Shown here: positions 26,807 to 37,121 of the stretch, one piece after another
How the letters are laid out: each line of letters starts with the position of its first letter
Position numbering within the stretch: position 1 is the stretch's first letter
Assembly: GCA_017517745.1 (NCBI GenBank)
Contig: JAFWYJ010000025.1
Coordinates: 1 to 55,069 of the forward strand
Length of the DNA: 55,069 bases
Direction: 5' to 3'
DNA from: Clostridia bacterium
GTDB taxonomy: Bacteria; Bacillota; Clostridia; Oscillospirales; CAG-272
Program-made: the position numbers and the translations under genes
The notes under the pieces: model-generated
Seen by the model: only the letters and a program-made list of their open reading frames with translations
What the model was told of the DNA's origin: nothing
Database searches by the model: none

Positions 26807-28000
26807 ATGTTATATTACGAAAAGTTATCCGAACCAATCGAACAGCGAATCCGAACCGATCTGCAAAACGGCACCGTGCCGAACCTTGCATTTGACGAAG
26901 CAAACGTCATTCGACGCGCCGATCGAGACGCGGCAAGTGTTTGGCGCACGGCTTTCATCCGCGACATCGATAAAATCCTGCATTGTCCGTATTACAATCG
27001 CTATGCCGACAAAACGCAGGTTTTTTCCTTCTATAAAAACGACGACATCACCCGCCGCGCCCTGCACGTGCAATTGGTTTCGCGGATCGCGCGGACGATC
27101 GGCAAGACACTGCATCTCAATGCGGACCTGATCGAGGCCATCGCCCTGGGACATGACATCGGACACACACCGTTCGGTCACGCGGGTGAGCGCTATCTCG
27201 ATGAGCTTTTGCGCACCCATACGGGACGTCGGTTCAGCCACAACATCCACTCGGTGCGCGTGCTGGATCAGATCTTCCCGCTCAACGTCAGCCTGCAAAC
27301 GCTTTCGGGAATCGCAAGTCATGACGGCGAATTGGAGCTTTCCGAATATCGCCCGCAACCGCTCGACTCGTTTGAGGAATTCGATGCAATGATCGAGGGG
27401 TGTTATCTGGACAAAGCCAACGTCTCCAAACTCGTTCCCTCAACACTGGAGGGATGTGTGATGCGGATCTCGGATATCATCGCCTACCTCGGCAAGGACC
27501 GTCAGGACGCCGACAAGGCAAACATCGTTTCCGTCGGTTGCTTCTCCCCCTCGGAGATCGGAGAATACAATGCCGAAATCATCAACAATCTGATCGTCAA
27601 CATCATCGAAAACAGCTACGGACACGACTATATCAAAATGGACGAGAGACATTTCCAAGCGTTGGCAAAGGCAAAAGCCGAGAATTATGAGAAGATCTAT
27701 CATTATCCCGCCACCGCAGAGAAATTCGATGCGGTGATCAAGCCGATGATGACCGAGCTCTACGAAACGCTCCTGAAGGATCTTCGATCGCACAACACCG
27801 ATTCCCCGATTTTCACCCATCATATCCGTTACGTCAATAAAGCACACTACGCGCATGCAACACCTTATGAGCAGACCGAGCCCAATCAGTTGGTCGTGGA
27901 CTATATCGCAAGCATGACCGACGATTATTTCATCGACCTGCATCACCATCTTTTCCCCGACAGCGCGCACAAGATTGAATACAAAGGATATTTCGACTGA
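26807..28000 (+). CDS. dGTPase-like HD-domain triphosphohydrolase
   Basis: A 397-residue cytoplasmic protein of the dGTP triphosphohydrolase/HD family, which removes triphosphate from deoxynucleotides. The metal ligands read in order: His in RRALHVQLVSR near residue 87, His116-Asp117 in ALGHDIGHTPFGHAGE, and a later Asp in RISDIIAYLGKD. SHNIHSVRVLDQI and ASHDGE match the family's central helices. The N-terminus (RRADRDAASVWRTAFIRDIDKILHC) matches the usual substrate-binding start. AAGAGG precedes the ATG. It stands alone with its own promoter and terminator. Preference for dGTP over other dNTPs cannot be judged from sequence. Confidence 0.87.
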   Translation: MLYYEKLSEPIEQRIRTDLQNGTVPNLAFDEANVIRRADRDAASVWRTAFIRDIDKILHCPYYNRYADKTQVFSFYKNDDITRRALHVQLVSRIARTIGKTLHLNADLIEAIALGHDIGHTPFGHAGERYLDELLRTHTGRRFSHNIHSVRVLDQIFPLNVSLQTLSGIASHDGELELSEYRPQPLDSFEEFDAMIEGCYLDKANVSKLVPSTLEGCVMRISDIIAYLGKDRQDADKANIVSVGCFSPSEIGEYNAEIINNLIVNIIENSYGHDYIKMDERHFQALAKAKAENYEKIYHYPATAEKFDAVIKPMMTELYETLLKDLRSHNTDSPIFTHHIRYVNKAHYAHATPYEQTEPNQLVVDYIASMTDDYFIDLHHHLFPDSAHKIEYKGYFD

Positions 28001-28091
28001 GCGCACCTCAAACACCCGCCGCCACAAATACGCCCCCCATCTCCCCCTGCCCTTTCCATGCCAAAAGCCTTCCGCGCGACGGCAAAGCATT

Positions 28092-28126
28092 CGCCCCCAC
28101 CGGCAAATTGCCGGTGGGGGCGTTTA
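28092..28126 (+). terminator. Terminator after the dGTPase-like gene
   Basis: CGCCCCCACCGGCAA, one base, exact complement, then TTTAG. It is a perfect 15-bp inverted repeat, 91 bases past the stop; the tight loop means the top base pairs open. Confidence 0.75.
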
Positions 28127-28136
28127 GCAGTCATGA

Positions 28137-28227
28137 CCACCAGCCGTGCTGGTGGCTTGCAATAGCCCCCCTGGGGCATGCCACGGGCTGAGCCTATAGG
28201 CTCGGCGAAAAAATCCGCCACTTGCGG
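28137..28227. other. Palindrome-dense non-coding stretch
   Basis: Four short hairpins follow each other: CCACCAGC/GCTGGTGG, GCCCC/GGGGC, GAGCC/GGCTC and CCGC/GCGG. On the minus strand the last is followed by ATTTTTTC, like a weak terminator. Together with the flanking terminators it fills the 449-base gap between the dGTPase-like and surface-protein genes. I do not recognise it as a known RNA or insertion-sequence end. From 28228 to 28405 I see only AT-rich sequence. Confidence 0.4.
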
Positions 28228-28405
28228 TAATTGCCTACCACTATTCAAATAGTAAATATCTATAGCCGTTTTGACTGCTTATATTTTATTATTTGCAAAG
28301 GGCGGCTTCCTCGCTTCGCTCGGATAAATAAACCGAGCAAAGCTAAAGCTTTTTTGGAACCACTATCACTGCCGGTGATTTTCATTATACAAAAAAGCAA
28401 CAAAT

Positions 28406-28436
28406 GAGGGCTACAAGCAGTTTGCTTGTAGCCCTC
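28406..28436 (-). terminator. Terminator of the surface-protein cluster
   Basis: A perfect 14-bp stem (GAGGGCTACAAGCA and complement, 3-base loop) 13 bases after the stop, followed on the minus strand by ATTTGTTGCTTTTTT. Confidence 0.8.
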
Positions 28437-28449
28437 GGAGCAGTGGTGA

Positions 28450-31400
28450 TTATTTGGGTCTGTAACATACCCATTCTTGAACATTAGAAACATCACTTCC
28501 GGATGGATAGCTTGTCGATTCAAGATTTTCTGTTCTGTAGAAATAATAGGTGTAGATTAAAGAGCGATCTCTGTATCTGTACTGATTTACGTATATAGGC
28601 TTACTTGTATCATCAACCTCCCTTGTCGCCTGGTTGTACCAATATATATCCTTTCCTGTTAATTGATTGTATCCATATGCTGCATAGTTCTTACCGCCAA
28701 AAGAATGCGTCTCTTGCTTTTTCAAACTATAATCAAGCCATCCACTTTCTTCATAAGTAACACAGACACCCGATTTGTATGCGCAAGCATAATAATACCC
28801 GTCAGAACCCTTGCCGTAGTATCTACTATAGGAATATTGTGTCTTCTTCTCATATCCCGATATCACCTGCTGTGTTTCAACTTGTCTACTATCACTTGCA
28901 CTTATCGCTCCATCCTGCCATTCACTCCATGCACCGTAATCACTCCATGCAGATGTGGTATTATAGTATATCCATCCACTTAACGAGGAAGAACTCGAGG
29001 TTGTATAGTAGGTTTGCGTGTAAGTATACTTCCTATCTACAATCTGAGCATCCGCAGGAACATCGGATGCACTTGCCCAATCGAGGTCCTTTTCTGCCCA
29101 ATATGCATAAATCGTAAGATCGGTTGCAGAACCTGGAACAGTAGAATCATATACAGGATTTCCGTTAGCATCATACCAACCAATAAAGTTGTGGTAATCT
29201 CTTGTGGGTGTAGGAAGAGATCCCAAACTATTTCCAAAGATTAATGTTTTACCGGATGCAGACACATAGCCACCATTCGCATTGTAATACAAAGTAAAGG
29301 GGGTCGGCGTCCAGTATGCATATACAGTAAAGTTTGTAGCAGAGCCGGGAACGGTAGAATCATATACACGATTGCCGTTTGCATCATGCCATCCGGCAAA
29401 GGTATAGTTTGCCCTTGTGGGTGTCGGCAAGGATCCAAGACTATTACCAAAGGTTAATGCTTTCGAAGAAGGCGAAACGCTGCCTCCATTCGCATCAAAG
29501 TGAACGGTAAACGGGTTTGGTGCCCAATGCGCATACAGTGTCTGATTAACCAATGCGATTACAATCGAATCAGCAGTGATCCGGGTCCCTCCCTCAGCCT
29601 CTGTATACCATCCTGTGAACGTATAATTTGCACGGGTAGGAGTAGGCAGAACACCATAATACTGTCCGTAATATACCGTCTTGGAGGATTCCGAGGCGCT
29701 TCCGCCGTTCGCATTGAAAGTAACTGTACTTGATGTCAGCATACTGTTAAAGATGTCTTCATCAATTTGCTCAACACCATTTGAAGCGGTCAACATACTA
29801 TCATTGGTAATCGCGCCGCAAACCAAATACTTTCCTGTAACATTCATATAACCCGCTACTCCGGAATCGGCTTTGCTAAACGTTACATTTTTGCTGATTA
29901 CGGTATTTGTGCTCTTTGTGCTCAAATTGATATTACCCAAAAGCTTTACTTCGGCATTTGCAGATTCTACAATAAGAGCAAAACCGGGAGCATCTTCCAC
30001 AGTTACACGACCAAGGGCAATTGTGTTAGAACTCAGCTTGATGGGGGTATCGGTGTTTCCTACGAATGTAATATTGCTGATAAATGTTTCCGCTGCATTG
30101 GATTCGATCTGAAGATTGGTAAACGTCTTTCCACCGCCGAACAACGCAAAATATTCCGTAGAATCGGAAACCGTAATTTTACGATTGTCAAAGTAATCCG
30201 AGAGTTTCGTGAGATCAAGGGTGATTTTCTTCGCACCCGAGTTCAAGATTGCCTCTGCAACACTCGAATTTGCTGCCATCGCACGAATTTCGGGACAATC
30301 CTCAAATGCGTTTGCTCCAATAGAGGTTACTAAGCTATCAATTGCAAACATTGTCAAAGAAGTACAACCCTTAAAGGCGTTGTTTCCAATCTTCGTGACA
30401 CCGTAAGCAATCACAGTCTCAAGATTCGTGCATCCCTCAAATGCGTTATCGGGGATTTCGGTAATGTAAATGGGAAGGATCACGGTCTTGATGCTGGTGT
30501 TGCCTCTAAATGCATTTGCATCAATTGCTTTGGTTTGATATGCAGTGTAGGTATTGTCCCCATTGTTGACGGAATAGTATTGAGGAATAGAAACCGTTCC
30601 ATCAAAATGTTCAGGGGCCTCAAAACCAGTAATCGTTCCATCAAGATTTACTTCTACACCATCGGTTCTTCCCGTGACACCTACAATGTATTCGTTTACT
30701 TCATAAGGAATCTCAAAAGTAACGACACCGTTTTCACAGTCGGTGAAGTTAGCGTTGTCTTTGGAGTAATCCAAATACTCGTGTCTTTCATCATCAAGAA
30801 CACTAAACGTATAGGTGTAGTAAGAGCCTGTCGCAACATCATAGCCTACAACGCCATATACGTGGATAGTACCTGCCATTACAACTCGATAATAGCCCTC
30901 TGCATCAACATGATATTCGTATGTCTTCGTTTCGGTTTGAGATGTTCCCGAAGAATACTTCAACGAGGTCTGGTATTCGTTACTCTTGATTTCTTCTTCA
31001 TCAATTGACGAAGTTTTACTATTTTGACCGCCAAGCGCATCCGTCAAATGATAGCTGGTCTTTTTGGAGATCTGCGAAGAAATTGCCTCGGCAATTTGTG
31101 TGTTCGTACTAATCTCGTGGCTCTTTTCATAACCTTCTTCAGAGTTCCAAGAATTTGAATTGTTTTTGATTGTGGTATGATAAGAGGACGAATTGCTCGT
31201 ATTAACGGTCCCCACATAGCTTGAGGCAGAACCATCAACATGATATGCTTCGTTGTCTTTTCTTCCGGCAGCAACCTCTGCGCCAACAGTTGTTGTATTT
31301 TTAACTCCTGCGCTTACATCAACCACTTTTACAGGCAACGAAACACCCGCACTTACCTCATGGGTATTTTGTACACTTAATTTGCCGTCGACATAAGTAT

Positions 31401-33312
31401 TCTTTGAAGTATCATACGATTGGTTAATTCCCACAGATTTATCCGTTGTGACCTTAGATGAAGACGAGCTCGAACCGCCGGACTCGTTACTTACATAGGT
31501 TGATCCGCCGCTACTATTGCTGACAAAATAATTGCCTCCAACAGTATTTCCTTCGGAATCTGTTCTTTCTTCGCTCTTAACTTGCGAATTTTGGCTTTCC
31601 TCTTCCGCTACATAGATTTGATTCCACTCTTCGGACAAAGTCCAACCGGAGCTTCGTGTTGTAGCATTTGAAATAGAGTTAGCAATCAATTCCGCTTGCT
31701 CGGAGGTTATCGTGTCGGTATACGTAAAGCTAACCGTCATATCCAACTTCTGTGTATTTCCAATGTATCCGATTTGATACAACGGAACATTATCAATTCT
31801 TCCGATGTTATAAACGAAAAGGAATTGACCTGTTGAGCTATCTTCTATAATGATAGGTTTTTCATACGAGCTGTAACTTGTTGCTCTATTGCGGTTAGAT
31901 GTCCAGTTTGCATGAAGTGTGATATTACCCGTTGTACCTTCTTTTATTCTTGAAACAATAAATCCATCATCATTTGACCAACCCACGAAAGTATAACCAT
32001 ACCACGACGGGCTTATCAGTGTTGCGCCCGTGTCGATCGTATACGTCATACTTTCCACGGGAACATCGGGAGAATCAAAATTGATCGTATAGACAACCTT
32101 TTCCCATTGTGCATAAAGCGTTTTGTTTCCCGTTGTATTCGCAGTGATTTCGGAAATTTGTGTTCCGTCACTGGTCTTCCAACCTTTGAACACATAACCT
32201 GGAGATGAAAGGTCTTCGAGCTGCAATCCTACTTCCGAAACGTATGTGGTAGGATTATTATTGGCAACACCAACCGTTGCTAAATAGGTGTCTCCACCAA
32301 AAAGGTCGTATGCAATACCGTAATTTGTTCCGGGAATTACAGGAATTACCTGCTGTTCAACAAGTACAGTTCCGCAAACATCACAATGCGAACCTTGTGT
32401 TAAGCCGGTACTTGTATGTGTTGCCTCCACAGCATCATCAATGACCGTATTGTGGCCTGTTGCCGAAACAATTGTTTCTTGTCTGCTGATTTGCGTATTA
32501 CAATCTTCATCACTGTAAATTCTTCCACAGAGCTCACAATACCAAAATTCAATCTGTCCATCTTCAGTACAGGTAGGCTCTTTTGCTACACTATGAATCA
32601 AATCGTGTGTGCAAATTTCTCCGTAATAGAGAATGATATCCTCCCAACCTGCCACATAACGGAAAAGCGTTACCGCATCTTTCGTCGTGATCTTGTTGTC
32701 GCTGTTAACATCAAGAGCAGCAGTATCAACATCAACATCCCAACCGGCAACATAACGAAACAACTGGATTGCATCTTTTGTGTCAACCTTGGAATCTTCA
32801 TTGATATCTCCGGGCAGCCCGTGATATACCGTAATACTTCCATTGATGACAGCAAGCGCAATATCGCCGCTCTCGTTATATACTTCCAGGGGAGTCACCA
32901 CAATATTCGTATCATAATTGTTGGGAGCATCCTCGGCAATGGTAAAACTAAGTGTTGCCAAAGTTCCGTTTGTTGTATTTTCCGCCAAAGGACTGATCAT
33001 AGTAAGCGATTGTGGATTTTTGTACGGCTTGGAGGTTTCAATCATTGCACCCCCAAAATCACTGTTTACCTCAACATTGGTCAGAGAAAGAACTTCGCTG
33101 TCATATGAGATGCTGAGTTGCAATCCTGTCAATCCCACATTATGATCCAAAACAACCTTGACCTGCACGGTGTCTCCGGGACATCCCGTTTGCGAGCTTA
33201 CGGTAATAGTCATCGGCTTTTCTTCCGCAGCGAATGCGGAAATCGGAAGTACACCGAGGAGCATTACAAATGCGATAACAAATGCCATCGCCCTCGAAAA
33301 GCTTTTTTTCAT
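28450..33312 (-). CDS. Secreted cohesin-dockerin protein with shared novel domain, LRR and InlB repeats
   Basis: A 1,620-residue exported protein. The signal peptide ends at AFA-28. Residues 32-165 are a cohesin (VSSQTGCPGDTVQVKVVL start, GTLATLSF near the end). Residues 166-228 are a type I dockerin with two calcium loops (DINEDSKVDTKD and DVNSDNKITTKD). A Cys-rich zinc-ribbon-like part (CELCG, CDVCG) and two InlB-type repeats follow. Residues about 478-875 form an unrecognised Ser/Thr-rich domain shared with the next protein upstream. About 918-1010 are BspA-type leucine-rich repeats (NAFEGCTNLE, NAFKGCTSL). Three near-identical InlB repeats span about 1197-1408. The C-terminal 210 residues are Tyr/Ser/Trp rich (YRYRDRS, VQEWVCYRPK). 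No LPXTG or SLH. AAGGAG precedes the ATG. A 199-base gap separates it from the upstream gene. Confidence 0.88.
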   Translation of the reverse strand: MKKSFSRAMAFVIAFVMLLGVLPISAFAAEEKPMTITVSSQTGCPGDTVQVKVVLDHNVGLTGLQLSISYDSEVLSLTNVEVNSDFGGAMIETSKPYKNPQSLTMISPLAENTTNGTLATLSFTIAEDAPNNYDTNIVVTPLEVYNESGDIALAVINGSITVYHGLPGDINEDSKVDTKDAIQLFRYVAGWDVDVDTAALDVNSDNKITTKDAVTLFRYVAGWEDIILYYGEICTHDLIHSVAKEPTCTEDGQIEFWYCELCGRIYSDEDCNTQISRQETIVSATGHNTVIDDAVEATHTSTGLTQGSHCDVCGTVLVEQQVIPVIPGTNYGIAYDLFGGDTYLATVGVANNNPTTYVSEVGLQLEDLSSPGYVFKGWKTSDGTQISEITANTTGNKTLYAQWEKVVYTINFDSPDVPVESMTYTIDTGATLISPSWYGYTFVGWSNDDGFIVSRIKEGTTGNITLHANWTSNRNRATSYSSYEKPIIIEDSSTGQFLFVYNIGRIDNVPLYQIGYIGNTQKLDMTVSFTYTDTITSEQAELIANSISNATTRSSGWTLSEEWNQIYVAEEESQNSQVKSEERTDSEGNTVGGNYFVSNSSGGSTYVSNESGGSSSSSSKVTTDKSVGINQSYDTSKNTYVDGKLSVQNTHEVSAGVSLPVKVVDVSAGVKNTTTVGAEVAAGRKDNEAYHVDGSASSYVGTVNTSNSSSYHTTIKNNSNSWNSEEGYEKSHEISTNTQIAEAISSQISKKTSYHLTDALGGQNSKTSSIDEEEIKSNEYQTSLKYSSGTSQTETKTYEYHVDAEGYYRVVMAGTIHVYGVVGYDVATGSYYTYTFSVLDDERHEYLDYSKDNANFTDCENGVVTFEIPYEVNEYIVGVTGRTDGVEVNLDGTITGFEAPEHFDGTVSIPQYYSVNNGDNTYTAYQTKAIDANAFRGNTSIKTVILPIYITEIPDNAFEGCTNLETVIAYGVTKIGNNAFKGCTSLTMFAIDSLVTSIGANAFEDCPEIRAMAANSSVAEAILNSGAKKITLDLTKLSDYFDNRKITVSDSTEYFALFGGGKTFTNLQIESNAAETFISNITFVGNTDTPIKLSSNTIALGRVTVEDAPGFALIVESANAEVKLLGNINLSTKSTNTVISKNVTFSKADSGVAGYMNVTGKYLVCGAITNDSMLTASNGVEQIDEDIFNSMLTSSTVTFNANGGSASESSKTVYYGQYYGVLPTPTRANYTFTGWYTEAEGGTRITADSIVIALVNQTLYAHWAPNPFTVHFDANGGSVSPSSKALTFGNSLGSLPTPTRANYTFAGWHDANGNRVYDSTVPGSATNFTVYAYWTPTPFTLYYNANGGYVSASGKTLIFGNSLGSLPTPTRDYHNFIGWYDANGNPVYDSTVPGSATDLTIYAYWAEKDLDWASASDVPADAQIVDRKYTYTQTYYTTSSSSSLSGWIYYNTTSAWSDYGAWSEWQDGAISASDSRQVETQQVISGYEKKTQYSYSRYYGKGSDGYYYACAYKSGVCVTYEESGWLDYSLKKQETHSFGGKNYAAYGYNQLTGKDIYWYNQATREVDDTSKPIYVNQYRYRDRSLIYTYYFYRTENLESTSYPSGSDVSNVQEWVCYRPK
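29080..29725 (-). repeat. Three tandem InlB-type (Listeria-Bacteroides) coding repeats
   Basis: Three ~210-base units each encode xFxANGGxxSxSSKxL, then LPTPTR, a GW pair and YAxW. The second and third share GNSLGSLPTPTR and STVPGSAT motifs and are very similar at DNA level, so copy number here could vary by recombination. Confidence 0.7.
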
Positions 33313-33404
33313 GTTTTTCTCCTTAAAGAAATTTTCTTTTGTTGTCTTGTTGTTTTACCTAATTCTTATAACATCAAAACGAGCTTAATAAATTGTCAAT
33401 GGAG

Positions 33405-33436
33405 GCAACCAACCGAGCAAAAGCTCGGTTGGTTGC
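33405..33436. other. 14-bp hairpin between two surface-protein genes
   Basis: GCAACCAACCGAGC and its exact complement enclose AAAA. No T-run follows on either strand, so it may be an RNA-processing or pausing hairpin more than a terminator. It sits 76 bases after the 1,193-residue gene and 92 before the next start. A TTGACA box follows on the minus strand but lacks a well-spaced -10. Confidence 0.5.
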
Positions 33437-33511
33437 GCATGATTCATTCGATGGCAGAGAACGGAATCTCCTAAAAAGATTCCCCCTCTCTTTAGGATCT
33501 TAAAAGGAAAA

Positions 33512-36500
33512 TTACTGCCAAATTTCAACGCTAGGATACACCGTTACTGTCACTCCGGCATGTAGACGATGCCAATCGTCCGCACCATTGCCGTGTGCTC
33601 CGTATGCCAGATGCATAACGGAAGTACAAGTATTTCCTCGACAGAACCATGATGTATAAACCCATGCCCAGTCTGTCTGCCTTCCTGATCCACGATTAAT
33701 TTCCCAACCCGCAATGTTAGCATTCCCTGCTGTTGATAAATATACCTCTTGAATCCCATCCTCTTCCTCACGCATGTAAAGCGAAACCTCGAAAAGTAGC
33801 GTGTAATCCGAATTCAAAACATTGCCAAAGTGCGAAAGATCAAAGGCATCCAAATCATGGTATTCTTTGCTGGCATCAATTTCTTTATCAAAGACCCCCA
33901 AATCATAAGTATATTTCTTGTTTTCTCTAAGAACACTCACTCTAATATTGTGTGCAGGCATTGGATCCCCAAAATTAAAGACAATTGCTTCCCCTGTGTC
34001 ATCATTATAAAACTCATAGTTGATATATGCATATGCCTCCTTATAAGGGATAACAGGAGCAACGGTGAAAGCACCGTAGTTATATACTTCAGAATTAATT
34101 GGAGCACCGGTAGAAACAGTGTACGAAACAGTGTACTGATTCACCGTCCAGCGTGCCGTCAAGGTATGATCCGACGCCTTGGATACAATGGTATCGCTCT
34201 CAATTCTTTGACCATCTAAATACCAACCTGCAAAGGTGTGTCCTGTTTTATAAGGCAAGGGCAACACGCCATAGACATCATCATATTCAACTGTCCTATT
34301 TGTGGGATCATCTGTTATACCGCCATCAAGATTAAACGTTACGTCATAGGAATTAACAACCCAATCAGCGTACAAAATCACCGTTTCACCGGCAACGGCA
34401 ATATCACAAATCGTGGCGTTATCAGTATAAATGGATGCATCTCCATTCAACGTTGTTTTCCACCCATCAAAGGTGTAGCCTTCTTTTTCAAATGCATTGG
34501 GAATCAATGCAGAGGCCACTCCCAACTCGTGAACAGACTTGGGCATCTCACCTGTACCGCCGTTAGCATCATATTCCACGGTGTAGAACATCTCGGGAAG
34601 CTGCTCAAAGGGAATTTCAAAATCCAAAACATCTCCGCTTATAATACTGATATCATATTCAAGATCAGTCGGCAAGGTGTACAATAAACCGTTATGAATG
34701 GTAGTGGGTACACTATATACATCAAAGACATAGTTGCCCGTATAAGGATTATAGGTTACAATAGCATACACCTTAACGTCCATCAAACGAGCCCAAGTAT
34801 AGTTACCTGCAGGCGTCACACCGGGAACAAATGTGTCGCTTACCGTTCTGCTTACTGATTCTTCCATATAATAGTCTATGATTGAGCGTACTTCATTTTC
34901 TGTACCGTTCTCTTCATAGTTCTTTTCGCTACTAAAACCCGTATTCTCATAAGTATCTGTATCAGAATTTGAATAGCCGCCGGAAAATTCCCATGCACTT
35001 ACCTTGATTCCCTCAACCTCGACCTCTGGTTTCCATTTTGCACCCACTTCCCATCCCTCAGTATGAGTTGACGTGTGAGTTGATATATTTGCCATCTCAG
35101 TTGAAGAAGAAACAATTTTCGAAACGGTTTTCGCCGCTTCCTGCCCAGCAGATACCCCTACAGTGTAAGTTTTGGTTTCTGCCTCAGTATGCTCGGTGAG
35201 ACCATCAAAGGTATAGTTGTGTTGTTTACTTAATACAATATTTTTTATTGCACCAATTTCATATATAAAACTATACCTGCCATATTGATCCATTACACCG
35301 CTAACATAAGTATATTTGTTTTTGTTGGATACGGCGTAGTTTTCTTTGTATATCCAATTTGCCTCAATCGTTCTGTCTCCGATCTCGCCGGCAGGGATCT
35401 CTGTGATTTTATTTCCATCCTCATCCGTCCAATGCGAAAATATGAGACAATCACCGCCACCCGCAGATTCCTTCCATTTAGGAGTGGTCAATCTAATACC
35501 ATTAGCAATGTTATATGACCATGATTCTTCTCTACCAAGACCAAGCAGCGTTATCTTGTATTCATGCAAGGACCTATTCGCATACAAATCAACCTTCTCA
35601 GTATTACCTGCCGGAATGAGCGATATCTTATTTTCATCAGTAAAGTTTTCGCTTGTATGCCAACCGTTAAAATCATATCCTTTCATATCGGGCGGGAAAA
35701 TGTTTTTCAAAGAGAGCACCTCTGACTGTTTATATGCTCCAATCGTATGTGTGTCATTTTCCAAATCAAAGAAGTAGACCAAATACGTATCCCATGCCGT
35801 ATCGACAAGGGCAATTTCTTGAGTAGCGGTCTCGTCCAGATAACACTTTTTACAAACAGAGCACTGCCAATAAGCACGGTTACCAGGATCGTTTGCATCC
35901 ACGGGATCTCTTTCTGCCACATAGTTCAAGCTGTGACCTATGGCTTCAGCCAAAACCACCCGACACACAGTACACCGCTGTGGTTCTGTGCAAGAGGCTT
36001 CAACGCCCGCAATATGCCCGTTGGCGCTTTTAAGAATCACACCGCAAACAGTACAGCTTTGATCCTTCGTGCACGTTGCTTCTGTACCTGGAGCATGATC
36101 GATCATCGGCACACCATACTGAGGCACCAACACTTCATTGCAAACCAAGCAATGTGAACCTTCTGTCAAACCAGTCTCGAAACAAGAGGGTTCCACTGCT
36201 TTGTCAACAACCTCGGTGTGACCTTTTGCGGGATCAATGATATCCGCCAGCGAAATTTCGTTGGCCGCATTCTCATCAGCGAAATACCTACCGCAAGCAA
36301 CACAACACCAATAAGCAATATTACCGTCTTCAGTACAAGTGGGGGCTTTAGCCTCAATAAAACTCAAAGCATGTGTACAAATCTCTCCGCGATGGAGAAC
36401 GATATCAGGCCATTCAGCTACATATCGGAAGAGCGTGATCGCGTCTTTCGTATCAATATGATTGTCGCCGTTGCAATCAAGAGCAGCAGGATCAACGTCA

Positions 36501-37093
36501 ACGCTCCAACCGGCGACGTAACGAAATAAGAGGATTGCGTCTTTTGTGTTGACCTTGGAATCGCCATCGACATCCCCGGGAACTCCGTGATATACCGTGA
36601 CTTTTCCGTTTGCAACAGTAAGCGCAATATTATCATAATTTCCGTTATACACGTCATCCTCGTCGTATGTAATATTGATGCCGGCAATATGATTATCGGG
36701 TGCTTGTCCTGAAATTTCAAACGTAAGAGTTGCCAAGACCCCATTCGTTGAAATATCGTTCAAGGGGCTGATCAGCGTAATTGTTTGAGGGTTAGTATAG
36801 GGTTCCGGCGTTGTAATATACGATCCAAACGCGCTATTAAAGGCAACGTCGGTTAATGTTAAAACATCATCGTACACAACGTCAAATTTTAGCGATGCAA
36901 GACCTGGATTATTCTCTAAATTAATAGTTACTTGTACTGTGTCTCCGAGCGTTCCACTCACAGAAGAAACCGACAATATCATTGCTTCGGTTTCTTCTGT
37001 ATTTTCAGTGGCAAACACCGATAATGGAAGCATATTGACAAGCATAATCAAAGTTATCGCCAAAGCAACAACTCTCGATATATATCTTTTCAT
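33512..37093 (-). CDS. Secreted cohesin-dockerin protein with shared novel domain and InlB repeats
   Basis: A 1,193-residue exported protein. The signal peptide ends at VFA-28. A cohesin covers about 36-170 (VSSVSGTLGDTVQVTINL) and a dockerin about 174-238 (DVDGDSKVNTKD and DCNGDNHIDTKD loops). A Cys-rich part, about 243-398, has five CxxC-type pairs. Two InlB-like repeats follow. Residues about 595-845 match the Ser/Thr-rich domain of the 1,620-residue neighbour: FIYEIGAIKNIVL corresponds to FVYNIGRIDNVPL, TEGWEVGAKW to SSGWTLSEEW, VLDFEIPFE to VVTFEIPYE. Three more InlB-like repeats cover about 847-1070. The C-terminal 120 residues end in a Trp/His-rich part (WAWVYTSWFCRGNTC) I do not recognise. 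The start follows AAAGGAGC, 28 bases after the upstream gene's stop, so the two are co-transcribed. Confidence 0.88.
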   Translation of the reverse strand: MKRYISRVVALAITLIMLVNMLPLSVFATENTEETEAMILSVSSVSGTLGDTVQVTINLENNPGLASLKFDVVYDDVLTLTDVAFNSAFGSYITTPEPYTNPQTITLISPLNDISTNGVLATLTFEISGQAPDNHIAGINITYDEDDVYNGNYDNIALTVANGKVTVYHGVPGDVDGDSKVNTKDAILLFRYVAGWSVDVDPAALDCNGDNHIDTKDAITLFRYVAEWPDIVLHRGEICTHALSFIEAKAPTCTEDGNIAYWCCVACGRYFADENAANEISLADIIDPAKGHTEVVDKAVEPSCFETGLTEGSHCLVCNEVLVPQYGVPMIDHAPGTEATCTKDQSCTVCGVILKSANGHIAGVEASCTEPQRCTVCRVVLAEAIGHSLNYVAERDPVDANDPGNRAYWQCSVCKKCYLDETATQEIALVDTAWDTYLVYFFDLENDTHTIGAYKQSEVLSLKNIFPPDMKGYDFNGWHTSENFTDENKISLIPAGNTEKVDLYANRSLHEYKITLLGLGREESWSYNIANGIRLTTPKWKESAGGGDCLIFSHWTDEDGNKITEIPAGEIGDRTIEANWIYKENYAVSNKNKYTYVSGVMDQYGRYSFIYEIGAIKNIVLSKQHNYTFDGLTEHTEAETKTYTVGVSAGQEAAKTVSKIVSSSTEMANISTHTSTHTEGWEVGAKWKPEVEVEGIKVSAWEFSGGYSNSDTDTYENTGFSSEKNYEENGTENEVRSIIDYYMEESVSRTVSDTFVPGVTPAGNYTWARLMDVKVYAIVTYNPYTGNYVFDVYSVPTTIHNGLLYTLPTDLEYDISIISGDVLDFEIPFEQLPEMFYTVEYDANGGTGEMPKSVHELGVASALIPNAFEKEGYTFDGWKTTLNGDASIYTDNATICDIAVAGETVILYADWVVNSYDVTFNLDGGITDDPTNRTVEYDDVYGVLPLPYKTGHTFAGWYLDGQRIESDTIVSKASDHTLTARWTVNQYTVSYTVSTGAPINSEVYNYGAFTVAPVIPYKEAYAYINYEFYNDDTGEAIVFNFGDPMPAHNIRVSVLRENKKYTYDLGVFDKEIDASKEYHDLDAFDLSHFGNVLNSDYTLLFEVSLYMREEEDGIQEVYLSTAGNANIAGWEINRGSGRQTDWAWVYTSWFCRGNTCTSVMHLAYGAHGNGADDWHRLHAGVTVTVYPSVEIWQ

Positions 37094-37121
37094 AACTTAA
37101 ACAAGCTCCTTTCGGCTGCTT

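Noticed and set aside
28137-28227. Possible IS200/IS605-type end or CRISPR-like repeat
   Set aside because: The hairpins differ in sequence, there are no regularly spaced identical repeats and no transposase or cas gene nearby.
33313-33511. 20-codon frame overlapping the hairpin between two surface genes
   Set aside because: No ribosome site, and most of it is the hairpin sequence itself.
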